Shown piece after piece: positions 1 to 8,870 of a stretch of DNA of 64,000 nt (its first letter is position 1; each line of letters opens with the position of its first letter). The notes under the pieces are model-generated. The model searched no databases. It saw only the letters and a program-made list of their open reading frames with translations, and was not told the DNA's origin. This DNA comes from Rhizaria sp. SCN 62-66. Its lineage: Eukaryota; Rhizaria, unplaced. The position numbers and the translations under genes are program-made. The stretch lies in assembly GCA_001724265.1 (NCBI GenBank), contig MEDY01000080.1:23222-87221 (forward strand), in the 5' to 3' direction.

Positions 1-416
1 GATGGCCAAGTGACTCTAGGGACTCTGTGACGCTGTGGCTACATGCTTGATGCTGCTGCTCTTCATTGTGACACTGGATTTAACTCTTTGTTTATTCTTT
101 AAAAAATATTATTTTTTGAATCTTATCGTATACAATAGCATAACTTAATCACGTAGTACGTACTATCCAAACGTAATAAATCGTCTTCTACAAAACACGA
201 CACAACAACGCAGTCACGTATCACAGAGCCTACGAAGACAGAGCGAACTACCCACAACACTGCGCCACCATGGCAACGCAGTGTTTGAGCAGCATGATGC
301 TTACGTGTAGAGCCACGCTGTTGCTTCATGCGTGGACGTATCGCGGTATACGGATCGCGGTATAGTCGAACATTGTGTTTTACAATGAACGGTTGTTTGG
401 TACATGCGCAAGATGT
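1..416. other. Left-edge spacer, no gene seen
   Basis: AT-rich sequence downstream of the TMEM208 gene. Only short frames with no recognisable product are present. It presumably holds the TMEM208 3' UTR and part of a spacer cut by the window edge. Confidence 0.6.
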
Positions 417-1385
417 TTAGCCGCGGATATAGCGCGGGCGGTTGGCCTTGGCCTCCTTCTTGGCCTGGCGGCGAAGCTCCTCCTCGGTCGGCGGCGCCGC
501 CTCGGGCTCGCGCTCGCCCAGGAACATGCTGCGGAAGGTCTTCTCGCTGCACAGCAACGTACAGCAACACACAGTAGCAGAGAGAGGTCATAGGTGACAG
601 AGATGAATGTGATTCAAGAGATATACGTTCAATTACGAGATACATAACAAGCGTACAGTGCTAGACAAACAATGACGACCAAGACCAGTCGCAATATTGA
701 GCATGTAACCGACATTTGAAGACATTGCAGCGATGGATAGAGATCGAGGAAGGACGTACTTGAACTTGTAGATGGCGTAGGCGGGGACGCAGAGGTAGAC
801 GAGCCAGAACCAGTCGGACAGCACGGTGGCGGCCATGACAAACCAGTTGACCCAGAGCAGCTCCTCGACCATGGCGTAGCTCGAGCGCGGGTGACCGAGT
901 GAGAGGTAATGGAACAACAGCTTGAGACCCAGCCCGTTGACGAGGGAAAGGAACGCGAAGCCGATCCAGTTGCCCATGGTGAAGGAGGAGCTGTAGAGCC
1001 AGATGCGCACAATCACGTACACGGCCTGGGCAAAAGGGGCACATAGTGGCAGAAGACAAGGGTCGAAGTAAGGAAGTGAGAACGGTGTGGAGAGTGGGAA
1101 GGTGAATAACCGCTCTGTTCGAGGTGAGCGAGATATAATAGAGGTGGGGGGACGAACCGTGATGGCGGAGACGATCTGGAGGTAGAGCGCACGCGTGTTC
1201 TCGTAGTGCTTCATCGCCTTCTTCTCGCTGTGGCTCACCTGCGGGGCGTGGCGAGGTGCAGGGCCGGTGAAGGGGGGCGAGTGCAAGTGGGGAAGCAACA
1301 GGGAGGAAACAAAGATGAGACTGAACAGGGCGGAAAGAAAAGAGCATCGCGGAAAATAAGATGCGAAATGCAACAAACGTACCAT
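417..1385 (-). CDS. TMEM208: TMEM208 / SND2-like ER membrane protein
   Basis: Four coding pieces on the minus strand: 1383-1385 (the ATG alone), 1158-1238, 760-1025 and 417-546, giving about 159 residues and a TAA stop. Family members are small multi-pass ER proteins of about 170 residues, acting in SRP-independent targeting of membrane proteins. The sequence shows the family layout: a short polar start (HSEKKAMKHYENTRALYLQI), three or four hydrophobic helices, a FLSLVNGLGLKLLFHYLSLG stretch, a WFWLVYLCVPAYAIYKF helix, and a basic tail ending NRPRYIRG. Introns start GTACGT, GTTCGT and GTACGT, and all join in frame. I chose the ATG in the context CCAAAATGG, which puts an intron right after the start codon. 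An upstream in-frame ATG at 1437-1439 would add 18 residues. Head-to-head with TAF9. Confidence 0.85.
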
Positions 1386-1642
1386 TTTGGCCTCTAAAAG
1401 CGGAGTGTAGAAGTCAAAGAGAGTTTGGGAGAGGCGCATATGTCAGTTTGGTAAGTGGGGAGAGGGACGAGACGGAGAAGGGGATTGGTGGTCAAAAGAT
1501 CGGGAACGAAAGAGTATACGTTGCGCCACAGAAATCGTCATTCGCCTCATAAAATATACAATATATAGAAGGCCCACCAATGAACTTGATGTGCTTATAA
1601 TCTCCCTCTTGACGGAACTTTGTTTGAGTTATTTAGAAAAAC

Positions 1643-2326
1643 ATGAGCAGCGACGAGAGCTCTGTTCTCCCCAGCCAGTCGGCGTCCAGCGACGTGATTG
1701 CGATCGAGCGCATGCTCCAGACGGCGGGCATCGACCGCTACGACCCGCACGTCGTTAGCCAGCTCCTCGAGCTCGCCTCGCGCATGACCCGCGAGCTCCT
1801 CGTCGACGCCGACGACCTCCGCGAGCACGCACACACAGCCGCGGGCGGCGCCGCCTCGGGTGCCGGCGTCGCGGTCGGCGCGGAGCGGCCCCCCGTTGAC
1901 GTACGTGACGTACAGGCCGCGGACGCCATGCGCGCGTATGCCACGCCCGTCGCACCCACCATCACCCAGGTACGCGTCCACAATACTTGCGTTAGACACC
2001 ACAAACAACCTTCGTATTGCCTCTCCGAACCCCGAATCCACACATCAACTCGCTTCCTCACTCTTTGAAACCTCGTCTCTTCCTCTGCATTGCTGTCTCT
2101 TTCTGTCTGCCCCATATAGATGCGCGAGCAGGCGGCCGCGCGCCGCAACCAGCAGCCGCTGCCGCGTGTGCCGGCCCGGCCGGGTGTGATCCTGCCCGCG
2201 CGCGCCCTCACCTCGGGGCTGGCCCAGAACTACACCGTGACCGTGCCCACGCCCGCGGTCGTCGCCGCACCCGCTGCCGCAGCGGGTGCCGCGACGGTGG
2301 GCTCGGGCGTGAGCGCGGACTCGTGA
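1643..2326 (+). CDS. TAF9: TAF9, TFIID/SAGA histone-fold subunit
   Basis: Exons 1643-1969 and 2120-2326 (donor GTACGC, acceptor ATATAG) give 177 residues and a TGA stop. TAF9 pairs with TAF6 through a histone fold and is shared by TFIID and SAGA in the nucleus. The N-terminal half reads as the histone fold: AIERMLQTAGIDRYDPHVVS, then a helix LLELASRMTRELLVDADDLR, then the diagnostic DVRDVQAADAMRA. Exon 2 carries the conserved post-fold segment RRNQQPLPRVPARPGVILP and the terminal LTSGLAQNYTV motif seen in animal and fungal TAF9. A small Ala/Gly insert sits in the fold linker. Length is at the short end for the family. Identification is by motif recognition only. Confidence 0.93.
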
Positions 2327-3026
2327 GCTCTGTCTAGCTGGATGGATACAGGCGCACTCACTGTGATGAACAATGAGTGTGAGTGATATCTATCTTGATG
2401 TGAACTCATGCGACGACATATCAACGAGCTTTATCGTGTTTTACAGTGTTTTATAGTGTATTCTTTGTTTGTGATTTGTTTTTTTCAGTATATTGGTAAT
2501 GTAGTTGATTTGTTTAATCTTGGCGCCGACACCGTCGTCTTGCATCGCATCGCAACACAGCACAGCACAGCACAGCACAGCACAGCACAGCACAGTACAG
2601 TAAGCTTACAGTAAAATGTAAATGTACCTGTCGCTGTGCAGTGCATGCGAGGCAGGCTCGGTCGCCACGGGGGCTACGTAGTATATAGTTTGAGTGTTCT
2701 TGGCACATGTAGTCACAATGGTCGTGCGGATATGCGCATGTGCGAGAAAGCGAGCAAAGCACGGCATGCCACTGCAACTGGTACAGCCAGCCAACGCGAC
2801 AGTGATGATCAGGGCCGAGAGCGAACTGCAGAATACAGAACCGAATTTGAGCGATTTGTCTTCAAGCAAGAACATAGAGTGAGATTCAACTCACACATAT
2901 CATCAGGTGCTGATTACGTATCATCAAGCGCACACTGTCACTTCGTTTACACGCGCTTGTCATAGACGCGTTGGCGTGACACTGCATGTTGTCCGTCCAT
3001 CCTCTGGTTAGTTTAGCTTACATGGC
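2327..3026. other. Convergent spacer between TAF9 and AP-1 sigma
   Basis: About 700 bp of moderately AT-rich sequence between two converging genes. It holds a CACAG pentamer array (described separately) and short unsupported frames. No RNA gene was recognised. Confidence 0.6.
2556..2600. repeat. CACAG pentanucleotide microsatellite
   Basis: Eight perfect tandem copies of CACAG (2556-2595), followed by one variant copy TACAG. It is intergenic, between TAF9 and AP-1 sigma, and is likely length-polymorphic. Confidence 0.95.
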
Positions 3027-3683
3027 TTAGTACATGAAGCCGGAGCGCTTGAGCGAGGCCTCGAGGAGCTCGGCGTGCTTCTTGCCGTCCTGCGCGTACG
3101 ACGGCGACATCATGATGTCCTGCGTCGCACATGCCTTGAGAACCTGTTTCTTGCTCGACTCCTGTAGTTCGCCGCCCAGCAGCAGCTCGTCGAGGATGAA
3201 GTAGGCGCGATGGAAGTTGAAGATAAGATCGAGCTCACAGACGTTGCCGAAGTAGCGATCGAGGATCTCGACGAAGTGGTGGATCGTCTCGAGATGCAGC
3301 AGCTCGTTGTCGTCGTTGTCAACGAAGGCCACGAAGCACAGGGAGGCGTAGCGCTTGTAGACGAGCTTGCCGTCTTTCCACTCAATGAAGTTGCACATCT
3401 TGCTGCGGCGCTTCAGAACCTTGCCGCACACTGAGATAAGCGCGGAACAAAGCAAACATGGAAAGTGACACACAGGGGGAGCGGGTAAAACAGTGAGCAA
3501 TTGGGAAGACAAAAACAAGTCAACTGAAAGATGAAGCTTTGGTCGAGAGGATAGTTGTGGTAGAGAGAGAAAAAACGTACCCTCGCGAGTGATGGCCTGC
3601 TGCGTCTTCTTGTCGTAGGGATGGTACCACTTCGAGAGGCGGACCTTACCCTGACGGCTGACGAGAAGCATGAAGCGAATCAT
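3027..3683 (-). CDS. AP1S: AP-1 clathrin adaptor small (sigma) subunit
   Basis: Exons 3581-3683 and 3027-3430 (donor GTACGT, phase 1) give 168 residues and a TAA stop. The protein is the small chain of the AP-1 adaptor, which sorts cargo at the trans-Golgi and endosomes. It begins MIRFMLLVSRQGKVRLSKWY and carries SKMCNFIEWKDGKLVYKRYA, then NELLHLETIHHFVEILDRYF and CELDLIFNFHRAYFILDELL. These are longin-type sigma signatures. The KMCNFIEW and YKRYASL words fit AP-1 better than the AP-2 sigma pattern. A likely acceptor (CTCAG) lies a few bases before the ATG, suggesting an additional 5' UTR intron. The gene is head-to-head with the TMEM260 gene. Very confident of the family, confident of the AP-1 class. 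Confidence 0.96.
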   Translation of the reverse strand: MIRFMLLVSRQGKVRLSKWYHPYDKKTQQAITREGTFFLSLPQLSSRPKLHLSVDLFLSSQLLTVLPAPPVCHFPCLLCSALISVCGKVLKRRSKMCNFIEWKDGKLVYKRYASLCFVAFVDNDDNELLHLETIHHFVEILDRYFGNVCELDLIFNFHRAYFILDELLLGGELQESSKKQVLKACATQDIMMSPSYAQDGKKHAELLEASLKRSGFMY

Positions 3684-4470
3684 GTTTGCCGACCTGAGCG
3701 AGAGTTGTGGGTGAAATAACGAAGAGGGAGGAGGGAAAGTGGTATAGTGGATGAGGAAGAACGTCAACAGACAAGTACACAGTATGTGAATGTAGAATTG
3801 ATACTAATTCTTCGAATTTTCCGTGTGCCATTTCTAAAGCACACATTGGAAGAGCTGTATCTGTGCCACACGAGATTCAGGCGACGAGGCAGCAATGGGG
3901 ACTGTTGAGCAGAAACGACGAGCCGATGCAAGATGTAGATACCACTGACTAGGATTGTAATAAAGTGGATAGAGGCATGCGCATGCCAATTGCCCCGAGA
4001 ACAAACCAGTCCATAAAGTGATGATGGCAAGTTCTCAAATATCCATGTCTTTTACCTCTGAGTCACCTTGCCCGAGTGACCGTGAGTCGCCCTTTGCTGT
4101 GGGAGACATCTGTGGCTGAGGATGTTCCCCAGTTGATATCTCGAAATCACATCATTCAATCGGATTGCAGCTGGCATTCCCAGATTTTCCTAAATGTTGT
4201 TCGCGTTTTTTGTTAATAATACTTTCACTGGTAATTGTGATCCTTCCGAAATCTTGATTGCAAGCCCTCAGTTCGCCGTCGTTTTCCATCGTTCGATCTT
4301 GCATCTGATGATGCCCAGCACTATCGTGTCAAGCCATACGGCTTAATTAGCTTACTTATGTTATTTACTACACGTGTTTCTACGTTCCTTTGCCACAGAA
4401 CTGCTAAATCACTTCAAGAGCTCCGTCAACCGCCCGACATCTCGTCAGCTCCTTGTTGCAGCGCCCCCCC
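3684..4470. other. Divergent upstream region, AP-1 sigma / TMEM260
   Basis: About 790 bp between two gene starts on opposite strands, AT-rich. It must contain both promoters. I recognise no TATA-like or other shared motif and no RNA gene. Confidence 0.55.
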
Positions 4471-7400
4471 ATGCCCCCCCGCCGCGGCCCCTCGCAGGCC
4501 TCCGCCGCGGCCTCTGAGGACCGCGCCCCCGCGCCGGCCCCCGCAGCCGCGTCACCAGCGCCAGTGTTTGCGCCCGTAGACGCGATCGCGCAGTACGAGC
4601 GCGTGGGCATCCTGGGCGCGCGCGCGGCGGGCCACGCCTGGGCGCCCTCGCTGCTAATCGGCGGCGTCGTCCTGGGCCTCTACGTCTACACCGCCTTCCC
4701 CTCGCTCTCCGGCGGCGACTCGGGCGAGCTCATCAACACGACCTGCCAGCTCGCCGTTGCGCACCCGCCCGGGTACCCGACCTACACGCTGCTGGGGTGG
4801 CTCGCGCACCGGCTCATCCCCAACGCCGTCGCCGCCGACCCCGCGCGCCGCATGAACCTGCTCTGCTGCCTCGAGGGCGCGTTGGCGGCCGTGTTCATCC
4901 ACCTCGCCGCCACGCGCCTGTCGGTTACGCGTTCGCCGCTTGTCGCCGCCGTCGCCGCGCTGGGCTTCGCCTTCTCGCCCACCGTCTGGCTGTACTCGAT
5001 CCAGGGCGAGGTCTTCGCGCTCAACAACATGCTCTGCGCACTGATGCTCTTTCTTACCGTGCGCTTCTTCCATCACGAGCAGGTCCTCCTCGAGGCGCGC
5101 GCGCGCGACGCACTCAATCCCGCCGCCGCCGCTGCCGCTGCGGCGAACGCTGCGCCCGCGCTCAAGAGCGCCGCCACCGCTGTAGCGGTGTCATCGTCTA
5201 AAGCAAGCGCGGGCGCAGGCTTGGCGCTGCCGCCGTCGCCAGTGATGTCGATCCACGACCTGCTGTCCAATCCGGGCTCTTTCGACGGCCCCGGTGGCGC
5301 CGCGAGCGCGGGCATCGGCGACAGCTCCGTCAACGGCTTAGCGGGCGCGGATCTGACCTCCGCCGCTGCGCTGCTCTCGGCGCCGCAACGGCTGTACTCG
5401 TCTTCGTCCTCCGCGGCGCGCGCGCTGTGCGGCACGGCCGTGCTGGGCGCCTTTGTCTGCGGGCTAGCCATGAGCAACCAGCACACGACCGTGTTCTACG
5501 TCATGGTCACGGTGCTCGCCGTCACCGCGACGCTCTTCGCGCGCGGCGTGCTTACGGTCAGGCTTACTGTCGCGCTCTCGGTTGCGCTGCTGCTGGGCAT
5601 GCTGCCGTACATCTACATGCCGTTGGCGGCTGCCGCGAAGCCCTTCGACTCGTGGGGCGACCAGCGCACGCTGGCGGGCTTCGCGACGCACTTCTTCCGT
5701 CGCGAGTACGGCACCTTTCAGCTGGCCTCGGGCGACCACGAGGACCCCGGCATGGTGACGCGCCTGGGCGTCTACGTTGCCAGCATCATGCGCGAGTCTC
5801 TCTACGCCGGGCCTCCGCTCGCGCTTGCCGGGTTGGCCTTTACGCTCGGAGCGCGCTCGACGCCACGGCACCGCGCCGCGTGGCGCGCTACGGCCACAGG
5901 ACTCGCCGGGTACGCGCTCTACGTCGCCGTGTTCCATCGCCTCGCCAACCTCGAGGTGTCCCCGCTGCTCGTCGGCGTGCAGGCGCGCTTCTGGATGCAG
6001 GCCAACATGTACGTCTTCCTCTGGGCCGCGCTCGGCCTCGAGGCGCTCATCTTGCTCGCCGTCGCTGCCACAGAGCCCGCGCTGACGGCGCCGCTCACGG
6101 CCGCGCTCGCCGCGCCGGGCGCCGCTGCGGCTGCGGCGGCCGCGGGCGTGCCCGCTGCAGCGCGCGCGCTGCTGCGGCTGCCTGCTGTGGGGCCTCCGCT
6201 GGCGGCGCGGCTGCTGCTTGCCGTGAGCGCCGACCCGGGCACTGAGTTCTACCCCACGTTGCTGGCGCTGAGGGCCCGCGGACTCGTCTCGCTCACCGGG
6301 CTCGACTCGCAGGGCGCGCTGGCGGGGCCGCCTGCGATTACGGTGGCGGGCAGCGCGCGCGCGCGCAAGGTGAGGATCGACGCGGATGACGACGACGCTC
6401 ACAATGGCAACGACGACGACGGTGACAACGACGGCGCGCGGTCCATGGCCGTGGCGTCGCCTCTCAGCGCCGCTGCCGCGTTGACCGCATCCGCTGCCAC
6501 GATTCGCAACCGCGGGAGCAACAATAACAACAACAATAACAACAACAACAACAACAACAACTTAAGCCGCAGCGGTAACAACAGCAAGAACAGCAACAAC
6601 TACAGCGGCGGCAGTAACGGTAAGCTCGGCGACGCGCGCAGTGCGCTGGTCGGCGCAATGCTGCGCTCCGGCAGCGCCCTGCGCGCGCTGCCCGCTCTGC
6701 GCGGGTTGCTTGTGCTGACGTCGGTGTTGCTGTGCGTGGCGCAGGGCTGGGCGTGGTTTGAGCGCTCCGACCAGCACGACACCAACGTACTTAACTCGGT
6801 CGGCAAGATCGTGCTGGCGTCTTTCCCCAGCGAGGCTGTGGTGCTGCTCAACGGCGACCTCAACAATAACATGCTCAAGTACCGCCAGACGTGTCTCGGC
6901 GAGCGCACGGACATCGACCTCATCTCGCTGCAGCTCATGTCGTGGGAGTGGTTCGTCGAGATGCAGCAGCACCATTACCCGCGCACGCGCTTCCCGGGCC
7001 ACCGGTACCACCCATACGTCGCCGGCGCATTCTCCATGGAGCAGTTCCTCGACGCCAACCGCGGCCGCGAGGTCTTTGTCTGTGGCTCATGGAAGGACGG
7101 CGACCGCTCGCAACTGGCGCGCTACGCCACGCTGCCCTTCGGGCTCTGCAACCGCGTCTTTCCGGTCCCCCAGCTGCCGCGCGGCAAGGCGCTGGCCAAG
7201 TTCCTCCAGCAATCGCTGCTGGCGTTGCCGAAGCTTGCCGAGCTGGAGGCCTACGACGCCGACAAATACAACGAGGAGACGTGGGAGCACGTAGCCTTCA
7301 AGGACCTGGTGCAGCGCCTCGCGTTCGTGACGTCGCTGACGTCGTTTGAGGCCAACAAGGCGATGGAGGAGCCCGCGCTGTTGCTGCTCGCGCGCGCGGC

Positions 7401-7890
7401 CGTGGACGAGTCGTTCCGCCCGCAGCAGCTCGCGCTCATGACGCGCTTCGCCGCGCTGGGCGCGGAGGACTTCCGCGCGGGTGGGATCGTGCAGGGCCAG
7501 TTCTCGGACCGGCTGCAGAAGCAGTTCCGCGCCAAGCACCCCTCGGCGGGCGCGCTCGACGCGCGGACCGAACGCGGCATGCTCGAGGCCGAGAGGCGCA
7601 TGTTTTACCTCTGGGACATTGCCGTGCAGCTGGGGTTGCGTGAGCTGGAGCCTTTCGTCACGCGCCGCTTCAACCCCTACGCGAGCCGCGCGCTGCCGGC
7701 GGAGCTGGTGGCGGAGCTCGACGTGCTGGCCGAGATGCCGCGCGCGCCCGCGCTGCTGGTGCCGACGCATTCCAGCACGGGCGGACCAGCTGGGCCTCGC
7801 GCCGCGCGCCCGCTGGCGCTGAACCCGTTTGACCCTGCGTACGAGGACGAGCTCAAGCTCGCCAGGAACACGCGCTGGGACGCCAACTGA
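4471..7890 (+). CDS. TMEM260: TMEM260-type protein O-mannosyltransferase (DUF2723)
   Basis: Single-exon gene of 1,139 residues, stop TGA. TMEM260 is an ER multi-pass glycosyltransferase that adds O-mannose to IPT domains of some animal receptors. The family hallmark is clear: after a Pro/Ala-rich N-terminus comes a hydrophobic helix (LLIGGVVLGLYVYTAFPSLS), then GGDSGELI and AHPPGYPTYTLLGWLAHRL near residues 80-120. Several hydrophobic helices follow, then SNQHTTVFYVMV, the PYIYMPLAA and FDSWGDQRT segments, and a lumenal C-terminal half (LNGDLNNNMLKYRQ, SWEWFVEMQQ). Compared with animal TMEM260 (about 700 residues) it carries long Ala-rich inserts and a low-complexity insert with an Asp-rich stretch and 14 Asn. 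I start at ATG 4471; the frame is open a little upstream but has no ATG. Its acceptor substrate here is unknown. Confidence 0.94.
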   Translation: MPPRRGPSQASAAASEDRAPAPAPAAASPAPVFAPVDAIAQYERVGILGARAAGHAWAPSLLIGGVVLGLYVYTAFPSLSGGDSGELINTTCQLAVAHPPGYPTYTLLGWLAHRLIPNAVAADPARRMNLLCCLEGALAAVFIHLAATRLSVTRSPLVAAVAALGFAFSPTVWLYSIQGEVFALNNMLCALMLFLTVRFFHHEQVLLEARARDALNPAAAAAAAANAAPALKSAATAVAVSSSKASAGAGLALPPSPVMSIHDLLSNPGSFDGPGGAASAGIGDSSVNGLAGADLTSAAALLSAPQRLYSSSSSAARALCGTAVLGAFVCGLAMSNQHTTVFYVMVTVLAVTATLFARGVLTVRLTVALSVALLLGMLPYIYMPLAAAAKPFDSWGDQRTLAGFATHFFRREYGTFQLASGDHEDPGMVTRLGVYVASIMRESLYAGPPLALAGLAFTLGARSTPRHRAAWRATATGLAGYALYVAVFHRLANLEVSPLLVGVQARFWMQANMYVFLWAALGLEALILLAVAATEPALTAPLTAALAAPGAAAAAAAAGVPAAARALLRLPAVGPPLAARLLLAVSADPGTEFYPTLLALRARGLVSLTGLDSQGALAGPPAITVAGSARARKVRIDADDDDAHNGNDDDGDNDGARSMAVASPLSAAAALTASAATIRNRGSNNNNNNNNNNNNNNLSRSGNNSKNSNNYSGGSNGKLGDARSALVGAMLRSGSALRALPALRGLLVLTSVLLCVAQGWAWFERSDQHDTNVLNSVGKIVLASFPSEAVVLLNGDLNNNMLKYRQTCLGERTDIDLISLQLMSWEWFVEMQQHHYPRTRFPGHRYHPYVAGAFSMEQFLDANRGREVFVCGSWKDGDRSQLARYATLPFGLCNRVFPVPQLPRGKALAKFLQQSLLALPKLAELEAYDADKYNEETWEHVAFKDLVQRLAFVTSLTSFEANKAMEEPALLLLARAAVDESFRPQQLALMTRFAALGAEDFRAGGIVQGQFSDRLQKQFRAKHPSAGALDARTERGMLEAERRMFYLWDIAVQLGLRELEPFVTRRFNPYASRALPAELVAELDVLAEMPRAPALLVPTHSSTGGPAGPRAARPLALNPFDPAYEDELKLARNTRWDAN
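6520..6561 (+). repeat. AAC/AAT triplet run coding poly-Asn in TMEM260
   Basis: Fourteen consecutive AAC or AAT codons inside the TMEM260 gene encode 14 Asn, followed by a second Asn/Ser-rich patch. The run is in frame and lies in a variable loop between membrane helices. Confidence 0.95.
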
Positions 7891-8870
7891 GTGAAGATCA
7901 GCAAGACGCAGTCGCGTGTTTTCACGACGTTCACTTTATTGATTAGGATTTAGTAAGTTTGATTTAGGACATTTTTCTCTATTATATGTACAAATGTACA
8001 TATATATGTAAAAGCTACCTATCATGTCTGTATGCTTATTTATGTTGTTGTCTCATACTTTTCGCGACCTCGCATAGTAGCAATATCTTCTTGTATTATT
8101 ACAAGGCTGTGGAGGCATCAGATGCTTCGATATTAGACTGTTACTGCAACACAGGGTCGAATTGAACTTTCTGTGTCTCTATGCACAATCCCTTGTTGTA
8201 TATCATCTCCCCTTATCTTACTGGTGTTGTTTGTTTCTGTTTGACTTCCACAGAAGAATACAATTTCTGTCTTGTTGAGCATGAAAGTTACATGCAATAT
8301 AGGAGCTGCACCGGACGATATGATAGGTATACGAGATTGTGTTTTTACGCATATTATTGAAGAGAAAATTGCGTGTTAATTATGTTCTTGAGCTTGAAAA
8401 GTGGTTTGTGGTGAACTAGCCAGGTGACCGTTAGCAGGGACAGGCTCCTAGTAGGAGACCCGAGCCGAAGCGTGAACAGGAGGTGGGTTCATTTTATGGG
8501 TAGTTTCGATGCCCACACAACTCTTGATTGGAAGTGTTGAGCGGATATATGTGTGTTTTGGTGGTAAATTATTTTAAGCGCGCGTTTCTTTGACCCGTGA
8601 CGACGCACTTATCTATCTTTTTGACGTGATGTTCCCTGTCTCATTTCCCCCTGTTGCCCTCCCCTGTTCTCGGGATGTACAGAAGACTCTGCCTTTTCCC
8701 TCAGTGTGTCCCTGGACATCACTCCGACACAAAGCCTCGGTTTGTATCCTACAGGGACTTGGCACATGCCTTTCGCAGTCCTAAGCGACTCACAGAAGAC
8801 GCCTTGCGCGTCCTCCGTGGTGAGGCCACCGCTCCTCGAACTGACTAACCTCGGCGAGTGTCCCACCGCC
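7891..8870. other. Spacer between TMEM260 and the polycystin-like gene
   Basis: About 980 bp, AT-rich, holding the TMEM260 3' end and the promoter of the downstream gene. A short inverted repeat (CTCCTAGTAGGAG) sits near 8446. No supported ORF or RNA gene was seen. Confidence 0.55.

Noticed and set aside
8440-8520. Possible structured RNA around the CTCCTAGTAGGAG inverted repeat
   Set aside because: The stem is only about 5-6 bp and no snRNA, snoRNA, SRP or tRNA signature is present.
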